A DNA stretch of 64,000 bases from Apus apus (GCF_020740795.1 NC_067282.1:133977132-134041131), one strand, 5' to 3'. Positions 23,861-37,989 are shown, counted from the stretch's first letter. The notes: generated by a model not told the origin, from the letters alone. Numbers and translations: made by a program.

Positions 23861-26800
23861 CTTCCCCCTCCTTTTGCAGTGATGTGTACAAAAATATGTA
23901 CCCCAGCATGTGCCGTGAGGAAGTGGGGAGTTTAGAGGCTGTTTTTTTGGGGGGAGGAGTGAACTTGGGAGCCAGAGGCAGGAGTAAGACCCTTAATTCC
24001 ACCATTTTGAAAAGCTGGGATGGCCTCTGTCAGGGTGCCACCTGGTGCCCTCAGGGGCCTGTCTCCTCTGGGAAGATGCTGTATTTGTTACACAGTGTCG
24101 TGATGCTTTATTTAGCTGCTCTGTTCCCACCTGCTTCACAAATGTCTGGACATCGGGATGGTGTTGAGTGTCTGAGTTTGGGAGTGAAAGCACACCGAGC
24201 TAGGGGTGACTAACCGCCATGTGAGGAAGCTCAGCTTCTGTACCTAAATGCTACACCGTATCATTTCATCAATTATGCTGTCAGAAGTATCACAAAATAA
24301 CACCAAGAGTGAGCACCATTTACACCTCAAAAAATGTTTAATCACACCTGGTTTGATCAGGTAAAGAAATAAAGCCATACCCTACAAAATGCCTTTTTGG
24401 AGCTGGAAAAAGAGAGTTGTTGGATGCCTCTGTCAAAAGATCTGAATCTGAAGAGTTAAGGAGTAATATTACTCTATTCATGGTCCAAGGACAAGAAAAT
24501 TAGGTTTATTATGCCAGAGGATTATTTTAAAATGTTAGGACAAGAGCTAGAGGTCTGTGGAATCAGCATCCCTAGTCCTTTGGAGGTGGCGTGTCTCTTT
24601 CATCTTCCTCCCCCCCTAAAATTGCTCCACTCCAATTGCTCAAAGCACCCTCTAGGCAGCAGGGAGGGGTACACGCCAATTTAAAAAGCTGTTTTATTTC
24701 AGACTGACAAAAATGTGCTACAGAGTCTGTCTGAAGCACATACAGCAACTGAAAGTTTTCACTTTCTCTGACCAAAGCCATTTCCTCAACAGTCCCCCAA
24801 CAGCCACTCCTTACCTCAGGAAAAGGAAAACCTAGGCCCTAGCCACCTTTCCCCTACCAGCTGGTTTGCTGGCAGTTATCCTGAAGGAAAAAACAGACCT
24901 CTTACCTTTGTGAGTGAGTGTTATGTTTTTTAATCACTGATGAGACTGGTGGTTAAGCAGCATCTACAGTGTGGCAGTTGTGAGAAGGAAAAGACAGTGG
25001 TAGGGACAGTTGGTACAGCAGGGAAAAACTACACATTTTATAGCCAGTCACATTCAGTTAGATGGACACCATCATGCAATGAGTTTTATAGAAAATTATA
25101 CAGAAAATTATACAGAAAATACTTGTAGTAAATATACATTTACTATTTACAAATAGTAAATAGCCTTCTCAAATAATAGAAATAGTAATGCTTCTCTTAA
25201 TTAGCATTAGTATTAGCATAGTATTTTTCAGCCAACTTGAAAGAAGACATCCTGTTATGAACAGAACCAGTCCAAGCACACCCTTTTTTTTTTTGAAGGT
25301 AGCTTCTGCAATCTAAGGAAGACTGCTTAACCCTTATTAAAATAAGTCACAATGAGACAACCTGCATGCTTGCATCTTCTGGTGACATTTACTTGAGATA
25401 GGAAAGGAGAAGAAGGAGAAATTAAGCTCAGAAAAAAAAATCTCATTGACCCCCTTATTTTGTGAAAACATGATGAAACATAAAGAAAAAAAAGCTCATC
25501 ATAAGCATGCACACAAAACAGATCACAACCAGCACTTGAAAATGGAATGATGACATTCTTTTTACTTCAGTATAACAGTGAGGTATCATATAGGACAGTT
25601 TAGAGATGGTTTACAGAATGCCCACACTCAGGACTTGCAAGCCATAGTTACTTGCAAGCTGTAGTTACATCAACGAAGCCATCACAGTGCAAATCCCTTT
25701 GTAGATACTGTAGTATTAGTGTGATTTCCAAGAAACTTCCTGCCTAAGGACAAAAAGGGGAAGGGGGGGATCAGACATCTTCTTTTCTCTCTGATGTCAC
25801 ATTCAGTTTCTCAAAGCATTGTTTCTCCTGCCCCAGGGATGGAGGCCACTTCCAGCTTTGGGTGGCTAGAAGAAGAAAGGGCCAGGAGCTGATCTTCAAT
25901 TGTATGGAGTGAACAGCAACAGATGGAGAAATAGGAGACAAATGAATTGTTCCTTCCCTTTCTGGATCTCTCTCTGGATTTAATTATCCAGTGATTTTGT
26001 AGCTGTTAACTGATGGATGTGCAGTCTACCAGTGCCTTCTGGCTAATCCACTTTGAGGCTGTATTAGATTGGTTGAAAAATGATTGAATTAGAATATTTA
26101 GCTGTAACAAAAAACAATAGTGGGAGAATGGGGAAATCTATGGGAAAAGTATTATTGGTATCAACAGAAGAAACTGAATTTCAGTTTCTAAGGGGTAAAT
26201 CTGAGTTTCAGTTACATTAGCCCAGCACCACAGAGAGTTGTGCTCATTCTTACAAGATTGAGAATTACATCAAAGAAAAAAATGAGAGACAGAAAAAAAA
26301 TACAAAAAAATAATAGGAGCTATGGTCTTGTGGTTTGGTAGGAATCCAAACAGAGGATATTTAATTTGGTTTGTGTGGTCAGCAGCATCTTGTAAACCCA
26401 GATGCAGAACACAGAGAGTGCTAAACCAGTAACAACTGGAGGGAAAGAAATGGAAAGTTGTAGACCTATCAAAAGAAATATGAGTGAGCTCCTTTAAATA
26501 AGTACTTGAGGTTTACACAACTGGAGATGTGTCTTATGCTGTAAGAATTCTCTCTCTCAGTGTGTGAAGTTTTTATTCAATGAATCATATTTAAATGAAA
26601 AAAAAAAAAACCCAAAACAAAACCACACACCCAATAGGCAAACCCACAGAATGGTGCTTAAACAAGGGTGTGTTTTGACACTGTGTATCCATTCTCATGT
26701 TCTAATCTTTCAGTAATAGTTTACTCTTAAAGCAGTGATTTGGAGTTGGGCACTGAGTAAAACAAGGGATTCTCAGTATACCTTAAGGTCCAAGGAAACT

Positions 26801-27341
26801 TGCTTAGTGTATATGTTTCTTTAATATTTTCTGCTTAGTGCAACAAACACACTGGGTCTTTTGGCAGAAGTGTGAAAATTGTTTCTCCATTGATGGGATG
26901 CCTTCATCATCCTGAAATGTTTCCTCAGTTTTCTGTAAGAAACTGGGATAGGAAAGTATTTTTTCATACAGACTATTTGCATACTGAGAAGTAATACGTT
27001 TCTGGAAACGTCAGTACTCTTAGGAAAGATAGATATATCATTATTTTAGTATCCAGTGTTTATGAAGGGAGTAGAAATGGCCACTAAATGCAAAGAGCCT
27101 GTACCTCCACAAAATTCCCTGAACAAGCCAAGACTCAGGGAGTATCACTACATCTCACCAGGTACATATGACGTCTTCCACAAGATAAGCCTGATCTCCT
27201 TACTTGTTCCTGTCCCTAAGAAGCAATGCTAATTTTTCCCCATTTTGCCCGTATCAGTAGTCAAACAGATAAAGAAAGGAAGGCCTCTCAGGTGAGAACA
27301 CCACCAGCAATATTCCTTATAAGGAGTAACAACTGATGTGG
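23861..27341. other. Intergenic AT-rich DNA, no gene seen
   Basis: No exon or RNA gene recognised. It contains minor direct repeats (12-bp units near 25088-25125; a 17-bp imperfect duplication at about 25634-25667) and several A-rich runs. Confidence 0.5.
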
Positions 27342-27392
27342 TGACTTGCATCTACAGATGACTAGCATCTACAGATGACTAGCATTTACAGA
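27342..27392. repeat. 17-bp tandem repeat, three copies
   Basis: Three head-to-tail copies of a TGACTAGCATCTACAGA-type unit differ at two positions (TTGC versus TAGC, ATC versus ATT). This is a small local minisatellite. Confidence 0.9.
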
Positions 27393-30290
27393 TGACTTCT
27401 TCAGTAGTACTTTTATTACAAATTTGATTACAAAGATCAGCCAGTACTCTGTCCTTTATGTAAGAAAGTCTTAACAACCTTCTCAGTAATGACATCAAAA
27501 CTTCCCTGTTACCATTTGCAAGCCATGAAGACAAATGTCTAGCTCACAGTTATGGCACTTCCCATGCAGCAAAGCTGGCTCAAACATGTAAAGGAAGTGG
27601 TGTAGATATATCATTTGACTTTGCTTTTGCTTCTTTTGTATGAAACTACTACAGTCCATTTAGGTTTTTCATCACTGATTATATCACCACTGTCTTTCAT
27701 AGCACTATGAGCAGATAGCAAAGTATACAGAGAAGAAACTAGGATGCCCTTACCTCCTCACTGAGGCAGGAGGCACAGTGATGGAAACTGCTCACACAAA
27801 GTCATTCAGTAGGCCAGTGATTCAGTGCAAACTAGCATTAGCCACGTCAAATTCGGTATACTAAAATTTCCTTAATGTCATGACAAACAACAGGAACAAT
27901 GACTAGCTGAAGTAACACGTGACCAAGAATTAAACAGCAGAAGGCACCCCTTGCCAATGGTTTGATTTCTACGGGTAAGGGTTGTATTATTTTACTGTGT
28001 TATCAGCAGGATGCCTTGACAAACAGTGTAACAACAAGGCAACTGCAGCTGAGTTGGTCTGTCAGCATCTACAAGGAAGACCATCAGAAAAGCCACACAA
28101 GTCTGATGGAGAGGTAACGGATTCTGATTTCAAAAAGGGAGCTATAGCTATGGAAATCAGTAGCAGAAATAGAAAATTACTCAGTAATCCCAGAATTACT
28201 ACATTTCCTGTAGTATTTCACTCTTGAAAACAGTATTTATTTTTATTTTCAAAATATAGTTGTTGAGTTACAAAAAAATTCAGAGAAATACCAAGAAATG
28301 CTGCACTTCCTGTATGTTTTCAGTACAATGGTTCATTTTACCAAAGTGCTTCTCTTTCATTTGGTTCCAAAATCCTTCTTTCCTTCACTCTAACTCCAAT
28401 TAACACATCTCTTCTATTTCCACTGTCTGCTGACTCTCTTCTGCACTCCATTTTTCTATTATATCACTGTTCATTCCCAATTTTTCTGAAAATTGCTACC
28501 TTACATTTTCTGTTCTCTTACAATCCTTTTTTTGTCAATGTGTAAGTATAATAGCCACCCTTAAAGCCCTTTGAATACTTACTGTCCTATATAAATTCTT
28601 CCAAAGCACACACTTAATGCTACCTACAGAAAACAAATTGCTCTCTATTATGACACCAAGAAGGAAGATTTATTAATAGGGCAATCTTTACAGGAGCTGA
28701 CACAATGCAGTTGAAAGGAATGACAGACAATTCAGATTTGGTTTTCACATTACAAAGGAAAAGTACCCACACAACAACAGAAAGGTTGAAAAGAACTTTC
28801 TAGAAAATTACATGTTTGTTTGGTTTTTTATTGCCAAAAGTAAATGGTCACCTACAGCTGTCAGCCAAAAGAGGGGTTTTCACCTTTACCTCTACTCTCC
28901 ATTGGTTGTGAGAGACATTGTTCTTGGACAAAGTGGGACAACGCATTTAGAACCAAACCAAGTTACGACTTTCTAAAGGAAGAAAAAAATATAATAAGGA
29001 AACATTTAGCCAAGTGACTGTGTTTGATAAAAGCAATAAATACATTTGCAGTTCATGGCTCATGGAGACTCAGTAGGCAATGGTGTAACCATCAACCGTA
29101 GTTTGAAAGATCCCTGTTACACCCATCAAAGAGCAAAAGAAAAGACCATGTTAGCTCTGGCATGGATACAAACAAGCCCATAATGAATCTGTGAATAAAG
29201 CTTTCTATCACTTTAGAGGGAATAATTTACTCAGCATAACACTTCCCTGCATCCAGAGACCCTGCAGACACAATGTGAAGTGGTGAGGAACATCCCACAG
29301 AGGGGTACTAGATTTCAGGGCTCTACTCTGGATGTGGAAGGAGTTTGGGGATTAATATTTTAAAGTTGGTAATTAGCAATTCTGTGTTGTGGTGCCAGCT
29401 TGGGGAGGAGAAAGAGGATGTGTAATAGCTTAACACAAAAAATGAGACAATCCACCAGTCAGGATTCCTAGATTTTTACTGCTTTTGTTTTCTAGCTAGA
29501 CCAAACAATAAAAAAACATTTTAAAAAGGAAGAATGATCATTGGCTTACATGCATTGCCATATATACAGAGACCTTTTCAAAACATTTCTTGGTGAGAAG
29601 TATGTATTTTCTTTATTTAGGGCCTTATGAGTGAACATAGCTACTTTACAGCTACTATTTTTACATTAAAAAATCTCCATTGACAGATGATATTGTCCCA
29701 CCATTTCCTACTAGCACAAACAGCATTCCTTATTAATGTTTGTATCACAGCATCATGTAAAGGTCACAAAGTTAGTCTCCGATGTGCTAACCCTTGTAGG
29801 AATATGTAGAAAAATGTTAATTGTCTGCACCAAAAGAGGACTGAAATTATTTCCCTTACACTCTGGTGTGAAACCTGTCTGTCCTACAGGAACTGTTTAT
29901 ACTTTCTCCAACGATGCCCCAATTCTTCAGTTTTCTGGAGGCACAAGTACACATACACAGTGGCACTTCTACTTATTTTCTGCTTTCTTTTTAAAAAGCA
30001 GTAAGATAAATTTATTCTAGACAAACAGACAAACAAAGACTTGGTACTGAGGCAGGATCTTGGAGACTTTGTTTGCTGAAGCAATGAGAGAACTGATTTC
30101 TGCTCTGTGCTCTACTTGTTTTGTCATCATGGATGGTAGGTATCACAGGAGCCCAGCACCTGTCGGCCCAGTGTGTTACAGAATTTATTTTGCATATTTC
30201 CTTAGGTCACCTGTCCTCATGCTTTTCAGCTTTCAGGGAGCACACTACATGAGGGAGAGATGGGGGCTATGGTGGCCACACAATGGTTTC
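27393..30290. other. Intergenic AT-rich DNA, no gene seen
   Basis: Nothing coding or RNA-like recognised. Open frames at 27982-28227 and 29736-30020 have no domain and no splice logic. Confidence 0.5.
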
Positions 30291-30365
30291 AGAGAATCCT
30301 AGAATGGTTTGGATTGTAAGAGACTTTTAAAGGTCATCTAGTCCAGCCCTCAAGGCAGGAGTGCA
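30291..30365 (-). mobile_element. CR1 LINE, short 3'-end fragment
   Basis: The plus strand shows AATCCTAGAATGGTTTGGAT followed by AAAGGTCATCTAGTCCAGCCC, the reverse complement of a CR1 3' terminus. The copy is about 75 bp and has mutated from the family pattern. Confidence 0.8.
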
Positions 30366-32566
30366 GGTGTCATGCCAAGAAGGCATAATAGGGAAGCTAC
30401 TGCCCTTTGGGGCTCTTGCTCAGTTAGCCCGTGCTTGGTTTGGAAAGAATATTTTTAACATCTTTTGTAATGCATGTAAGGTATGTTAGGGCTGCATCCA
30501 AAAAAATGCTGAGAACCTTCAGCTCCAATGAAGGTGATGAAAGAGTAGAGGCAGTCAACACCACTTAAGATTTAGTCCCTGGTCTCTACAGAAATCTTGT
30601 AGTGAGATTAATCAGACCCTGTATTTAAGAAAAGATTTAAATCTGAAAAGTAAAGTATGCACTTTTAAATATCTCCTAAATTGCTTATAACTGCACAAAA
30701 TACCGCAGGGTGCATGTGAGCACCCCCACGTGAAGCTGAACTGCAGCCAGATAAAATATCCTGCAGCTTTTGCTGATAATCCTGATGAAAGAAAGGCTTA
30801 TTGTAATAGAAAGAAAATGTAGGAAAGATTTGTAGATAAGTGTTCGTCATAATTCAGTGACCTGGGGGAGGACATGACACAAACAACATTATTTGATGAA
30901 TCGTTAAAAACTGTAAAAGGAAGAGAGACAAACCTTTCTAGATTATTTCCAAAGCATGGCCACTTCTATATAAATAAGTGAATATAGCCAATGTCATTAT
31001 ATCACAGAACTGCAGTGTGACAACAACATAGCTACATTAGTCAAAACCTGGTACACAAAGAGGCAAAGATTAAAATATCAGCGTAGAAGAGACCAATGTT
31101 TTAGAAAACAGATGAAGGGGGAGTGAAGGGTAAATTTAGTTGGACACAGCCTTATAAACTACTCATTAGGCACCATCTTCACCTGAAAACCTCTTTAATG
31201 GGCAGGTTTTTTAGATTTAAGACACTAGACATAGATCAAACTCTTAAGAAGCAGGCTAATGAATGGACATATAGCTCTCCACTGTCATTACTGTAGATTT
31301 AAATGAAATGCAATCCCTCCCAGGTAAGAGCAGTAGAAGGTCCTTGATGATGGTTGGGTGGAAGAGACAGAAAGCTAAACAAATCATTGTCCTCATGTTT
31401 GGGTTGGCAACGTTAGTATCATCAATTCAGTGTTTTCAAAACTAATGCCTGAACTCCCCCTCTCCCTACTCCCATTATTAGATTTACTTAAAAAAACAAT
31501 CACAATCATTTTAAAAATAGCAAATCTAGATGTGTTTTCTTTTCTTAGAAGGCCATAGTCTGTGAAAGGAGGGGGAAAAAAAAAATCACATTTAGGAGCT
31601 TTTCTTGGCATTTCACATGTATGGGAAAAAAATCCAGAGGTTCTCATCTGTTATTTAAAAAGGTCAAGCATTAGAAGGCATGTGATTAGCTTTTGAAATC
31701 TGGCAATGATGTACTGTCAAGTGTACATAACTATGGATCATCAGAGTAATTTTAAAAAAAAACATACACAAACTTGATAGATGTTACTTTTATTCCAAAC
31801 AGGAAGGCACGCATTCATACAGATTTATCTCAAAATAATAAGCACTATACCATAAAACAAATGAGTAATTTCAATATTATTAAAGCCTATAAAGTCCTGG
31901 TTTTATATGCAGAGATGGTTATCAAGTCCTTTAATGAGTTATTCTTAGGAAAAAGTTAATGTTTAAAAGCTCAATTACAAGATAAAAAAATATGACCCAA
32001 ACATATGGCTGCTGTTACAAAGTTTCTTATTGGTTGCTGAAATCTGTTGAATATTTTCTAGATAAGAGAGGAAAAGAGATGCTATTTTTTGGTTTTCTGC
32101 ACTTACTGTTCACCTTGTTTCCCTAACAGCAGACTGCACCAGAAAGCTAGAGCTGCTATAGCAAGAGATGGATGTGCACTTTTACTGTAGATCTGAGATT
32201 TCTGGGAAATGTAGTTTAGAAATCAGAAAGGGAAATAAGCACAGGTTTTTAATATGGTTATTTGCAAGTAGTGAAATTACAAGATTTTTGTATGCTTAAA
32301 TGCAGTCATGGTTCACTGGTCTAGTGGCTATCCCACAGAGATGTGTTTCTCCTGATGACAGAAACACAGTTAACAATTTGTCTGAGAGATTATGGGTAAT
32401 ACCTTTGAAAGCAGTAAGATGACTTGCTAAAGAAGATTCACTTAATTAAGCTGTATCACCAGGGATATATTAAGAAATGAAAAAAGTGATCAGCTCATCT
32501 ACGCTGTGGTCAAGCCGATGGGAAATGAGTAATCTCCACACCTCTCAAATTAGAAAGGAGTAAATT
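30366..32566. other. Intergenic AT-rich DNA, no gene seen
   Basis: No coding exon, RNA gene or repeat family recognised. Confidence 0.5.
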
Positions 32567-33868
32567 CACAGAATCACAGAATCATCATGGTTGGAAAGGA
32601 CCTCTGAGATCACTGAGACCAACCATCAGCATAAAAAAACCCAACAACCTCCCGCAAAACCAAACACAAACAACCACACACATTCCATCAAAAAGCACCC
32701 TCAAAAAGCCCCACAACCTCAGCCACTAGAGCATGCCCTGAAGTTCCACATCTACACGTTTCTTGAATACCTCCGAGGATGGTGACTCCACCACCTCCCT
32801 GGGCGGGCTATTTCAGTGCCTGACCACTCTTTCAGTAGAGAAATTCTTCCTAATATCCAATCTAAACTTCCCCTGCCACAACTTTAAGCCATTTCCTCTG
32901 TTCCTGTCATTACCCACCGGGGAGAAGAGGCTGAAACCCACCTCCCTACAACCTCCTTTCAGGCAGTTGTAGAGGGCAATGAGGTCTCCCCTCAGGCTCC
33001 TCTTCTCCAAACTAAACATCCCCAGTTCCCTCAGCTGTTCCTTGTATGACTTGTTCTCTAGGCCTTTCATGAGCTTGGTAGCTCTCCTCTGTGTCCAGAA
33101 CTGAACACGGTACTTGAGGTGCAGCCTCACCGGTGCCTTGTACAGCAGCACAATCACTTCCCTACTCCTGCTGGCCATGCTATTCCTGATGCAGCCCAGG
33201 ATGCTGCTGGCCTTCTTGGCCACCTGGGCACCCTGCTAGCTCATGTTAAGTCAGATGTCAACCAACACCCCCGGGTCCTTCTCTACCATGGAGCTTTCCA
33301 ACCAGCACCCCCAGTTCCTTTTCCTCTGGGCAGCTCTCCAGCCACTCCTCCCCAGGCCTGTAGTGTTGCCTGGGTTTGTTGTGACTGAAATGCAGAACCC
33401 AGCACTTGGCCTTGTTGAACCTCATACAATTGGCCTTGGGCCATTGATCCAGCCTGTCCAGGTCCCTCTGTAGAGCCTTCCTACCCTCTAGCAGATCAAC
33501 ACTCCCACGCAATTCAGTGTTGTCGGCAAACTTACTGAGGGTGCACTCAATCCCCTCATCCAGATCATTGATAAAGATATTGAACAAGACTGGCCCCAAA
33601 ACTGAGCCGTGAGGGACAGCACTGGTGACCAGTCACCAACTAGATCTGACCCTGTTTACCACAACTCTCTGGGCCTGGACACTCAGCCAGTTTTTTACCC
33701 AGTGGAGTACACTTGTTTATGCCATGATTCACCATCTTCTCCAGGAGAATGCTGTGAGACAGTGTCAAAGGCCTTATCAAAGTCCAGGTAGACAACACCC
33801 AAAGCCTTCCCCTCATCCAATAGATGGGTCACTTGGTCATAGAAAGAGATTCAGAATTCCTTCTCACT
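32567..33868 (-). mobile_element. CR1 LINE, 5'-truncated, reverse transcriptase and tail (inactive)
   Basis: The 3' terminus (CACAGAATCACAGAATCATC on the plus strand) is at 32567 and the body runs to about 33868. The minus-strand reading gives the C-terminal half of CR1 ORF2: a KAFDTVSHSILLEK stretch after the motif A aspartate, then [20 protein letters not shown], then the catalytic motif as FADN instead of FADD. The conserved LRELG/RLRGDLI tail region follows. Stops and frame changes interrupt the frame, so it cannot mobilise itself. An A/C-rich low-complexity insert sits at about 32630-32700 near the 3' end. The element abuts a plus-strand CR1 at its truncated end. Confidence 0.93.
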
Positions 33869-33869
33869 G

Positions 33870-36265
33870 TCTAGCAATGAGGCAGGGGCATTAATGGATG
33901 GAGATATCTGTTGGAGGGAAAACACAGCTTCCTTCTCCAAGTGATAGAGGAGCCAAAGAGGAGAGATGCTGTGCTGGATCTTGTTCTCACCAACAGGCAG
34001 GACTGGTGGGGAATGTGAAGCTCAAGGGCAGTCTTGGCTGCAAGTGACCATGAGTTGATTGAGTTCAAAATCCTTAGGGGCGTGAGGAGGGTGCACAGCA
34101 AGTTCACTACCATGGACTTCAGGAGAACAGACTTTGGCCTCTCCAGGGACCTGAATTGTAGAGCACAAGGGGATGAAGCTCTGGAGGGAAAAGAAGCCCA
34201 AGAAAACTGATGAATATTGAAGAATCACCTCCTCCAAACTCATGAGTAATGTGTCCCATCAAAGAAGAAATCAGGCAAAAACACCAGGAGACCCACATGG
34301 ATGAACAAGGAGTTCCTGTACAAACTCAGACATAAAAGGGAAGCCCACAAAGGGTTGAAGAAAGGACAGGTAGCTTGGGAGGAATACACATAAATTGTCT
34401 GAGCAACCAGGGGTCAGGTTAAGAAAGCTAAAGCTTTGATAGAATTAAATCTGGCCAGGGACATAACAGGCAACACCAAAAGCTTCTATAGGTACATTGG
34501 TGACAAAAGGAAGACTAGGGAAAATGTAGACCCTCTGAAGGAAAAGGGAGACCTGCTTATCCAGGATATAGAGAAAGCTGACGTACTCAATGACTTTTTT
34601 GCCTCAGCCTTCACTGGCAAGTGCTCAAGCCACACAGCCCAAGTCACAGAAGGCAAGGACAGGGACTGGGAGAATTAAGAACCACCCACAGTAGGGGCAG
34701 ATCAGATTCAAGACCATCTAAAGAACCTGGAGGTGTGCAAGTCCATGGGACCTGATGAGATACATCCACAGCTTCTGAGGGAACTGGCAGATGAAGTTGC
34801 TAAGCTACTATCTATCATATTTTAGAAGTCATAGCAGTCTGGTGAAGTTCCCACTGACTGGAAAAGGGGAAACATAACTCCCATTTTTTAAAAGAGAAAA
34901 AAAGAAGACCCTGAGAACTAGAGGCAAATCAGTCTCTGTGCTTGGCAAGATCATGGAGCAGATACTCCTGGAAACTATGCTAAGGCACATAGAAAATACG
35001 GAGGTCATTTGTGACAGTCAACATGGCTTCACTAAGGGCAAATTCTTCCTGATGAATTTGGTGGTCTTCTGTGACAGGTTACATCGTTGGTGGATAAGGG
35101 AAGAGCATCAGATAACTGATGTTATCTACCTGGACTTAAGGAAAGCGTTTGACTCTGTCCTGCATGACATCCTTGTCTCCAAATTGGAAAAACATGGACT
35201 TGACAGATGGATCGCTCAGTGGATAAGGAATTGACTGGCTAATTTCACTGAAAGGGTTGAGGTCAATGGCTCTAAGTCCAAGTGGAAATCAGTGATGAGT
35301 GGCGTTCCTCAGAGGTCAGTATTGGGACCAATGCTGTTTAACATTTTGTCAGTGACGTGGATGGTGGGACTGTGTGGATCCCTCAGCAAGTTTTCTGACA
35401 GCACCAAGCTGTGTTGTGTGGTAAACACACTGGAAGCAAGGCATGCCATCCAGAGGGATCTTGACAGGCTTGACAGGTGGGCTGATGTCAATCTCATGAA
35501 GCTCAACAAAACCAAGTGCAAGGTCCTGCATGTGGATTGTGGCACTCCCAAGCATAAATGCATGCTGGGTGGAGAATGGATTGAGAACAGCCCTAAGGAA
35601 AAAGGATTTCGGTTTTGGTTGATGATAAGCTTGACATGAGCCAACAATGTGCACTTGCAGCCCAAAAAGCCAACCATGTCCTGGGCTGCATCAAAAGAAG
35701 CGTGGCCAGCAGGTCAAGGGAGGTGATTCTCCTCCTTTCCCCTTTCATGAAAGTCCATGTGGATGCTGTGTCCAGTTCTAGCGTCTCCAACATAAGAAGG
35801 GCATGGAGGTGTTGGAGCAAGTCCAAAGATGGGCCAAGATTATCAGAGGGCTGCAGCACCTCTCCTATGAAGACAGACTGAGAGAGTTGGGGTTGTTCAG
35901 GCAGGAGAAGAGAAGGCTCAGGGGAAACCTTATAGTGGCCTTCCAGTACCTGAAGGGACTGCAGGAAAGCTGGGGAGGGATTGTTTATAAGGGCATGTAG
36001 GGATATGACAAGGGAGAATGGCTTTAAACCAGAGGAGAGTAGATTTAGATTAGATATGAGGAAGAGTTTCTTTACTGGAGGGTGGTGACACATTCAAACA
36101 GGTTGCCCAGAGAAGCAGTGTATGCTCCATCCCTGGAAGTGTTCACAGCCAGGTTGGATGGGGCTTTGACCAACCTGGTCTAGTGGCAGGTGTCCCTGCC
36201 CATGCAGGAGGGTTGGAACTAGATGATCTTTCATGTCCTTTCCAACTCAAACCATTCTATGATGC
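33870..36265 (+). mobile_element. CR1 LINE, 2.4 kb, ORF2 linker, RT and 3' end (inactive)
   Basis: This is the longest repeat in the window. It reads through the region between endonuclease and RT (near 34040-34680, including [20 protein letters not shown]), then RT motifs ([20 protein letters not shown] near 35140-35190, GVPQRSVLGPMLFN near 35295-35340), then the C-terminal domain ([15 protein letters not shown]). It ends in the CR1 3' terminus (AACTAGATGATCTTTC, then CCATTCTATGATG). The catalytic FADD motif is FSDS. Several stops and a frameshift near 35620-35640 break the frame. Its 5' end is truncated and it meets the preceding minus-strand CR1 almost end to end. Confidence 0.93.
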
Positions 36266-37989
36266 TATAAGGCAGAATATGTGGAAACCTCACTAGACCT
36301 TAGAGCTCCAGATGTTGACATCTGACTCAACTGGAGGAGAGAACCATTGTATCATTTTATTTATCAGTAATGCTTCCCCCCCATATTTCTCCTACTTCTT
36401 TTTCAATGAGTGTACCTTTGATAATTCTTACCAAGGTGTCTCAGCTTCTTACAATGAAAAGTGCCTCTGCAGAGGGTTACCTGGAGAAGGAATCAAAAAG
36501 ACCTGAAACTCGAGACTCACCATGTAGCTACACACGACAGGGTTGAAGCTAACATTAAATGAGGGGACAGGTGCACTGGTGGAAAGGCTATAGTAGAGCC
36601 TGGAGAAGTTTCCAGCTTGGCAGTTAAAAGACACTAATATTTCCGTGATATTTCTGCAAGGAAGCGATCTCCCTTTATCACTGGTAGAGGAGTTCCATGC
36701 TCCTTACCTATAACATCACTCCACCATTTGGTGCTGTGGCCCCTCTTGCCTTACTTACACCAGGATGCTGCCCTAGTGACAAACAGTCTGTGTGTCTTAC
36801 TCTATCTGAACCAAGGCAAAGATGTTGTTTGCCTTAGCCAGATTTTAAGGTTTGTTCCTGTGATGCAAACAACAATTTCTAAGTCATATTTGAAATCTAA
36901 AATCATGCCATTTCACCAGAAAAAAATCAGGCCAAATACTCAGAATAGGTACAGCTTTAGTCTTCACAGCTCATTATCAATGCCTACTGATTGCAAATCA
37001 TAGAAGCCAAAAAAAAATTTTACATCAGATGGACTAAGATTACAATAGAATAAGATCAGTTAGGGAAAAAAGACTCTTCTATAGACTGTTTAACAATACG
37101 TAGCTTCCCTTTTAATAATATAAAAATTCCAGCATACAATAGGCAAGCAAAAAATTTAATATATCACATAATATTAAGTTACTTGCTTGAGTCTTGAAGT
37201 GTAATCAACCCAGCATGGTGTCTTTTGTACTCATAATTTGAAAGCACGGATCATTAAAAATGTTTGCCCACCTATACACGGCAAAGAATATGATTAGAAA
37301 ACAGGAATGAATACATAAATCACAACAAAAATTCTGAATCCTGATATTCCTTTGTTGCATTACAGGTAGTTTTTGACCTAGAGACTTGCAATGGCTCCTA
37401 GAAAAAGGGAATAGGAGGGATTCCTCTTTAAGTGACACACACACAAAACCCAAAACAATATAAAATGGTAAAAGATTGTGCTGATTACTAGACTAAATGT
37501 ATTTTATCTTAATTTCAGCATACACCTTGTTGACCTCAATATTTAGTTTGTATTCATTTGGGATACCTTATATTAGGGTCACCTTAGGCAAACAGCAGAC
37601 TTCGGTTCAGTGAGGTTGTCCAGCTCTATTACCTGAAGCATGTTGTTCCCAGAGTTTCAAAACCTAAAGTCTCAAACCTTAAGTCTCTGAATTGCTGAAC
37701 TAATATACGAATGTGCCGAGTCCTTTTATTAGACATTTTATTTGTAAGGACCAGTGAGAACACTTGTTACTGCAAGCTTAGTATTAAATGGGTCTCTCCA
37801 TGAAATAGACCCTAGAGACAACTGCATTGGGTGTTCGTCTGAGCTCCTGGATACAGACTATATCTCTTTTGGTCAAGCTAGATGCTTTCTGAAACTCTTT
37901 CAGAGTAAGCTGGGAAGGTTTAATTTATATCTCATCACACTTAATGAAGGAGAAATAGAATTTTCACAGCAAGGCAGCTGAAGGCAGAG
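36266..37989. other. Intergenic AT-rich DNA, no gene seen
   Basis: No exon, RNA gene or repeat recognised. Open frames are short and domain-free. Confidence 0.5.

Noticed and set aside
32813-36093. Reverse-transcriptase-like open frames as genes
   Set aside because: They are fragments of CR1 ORF2 with stops, frameshifts and altered catalytic motifs, so they are reported as mobile elements instead.
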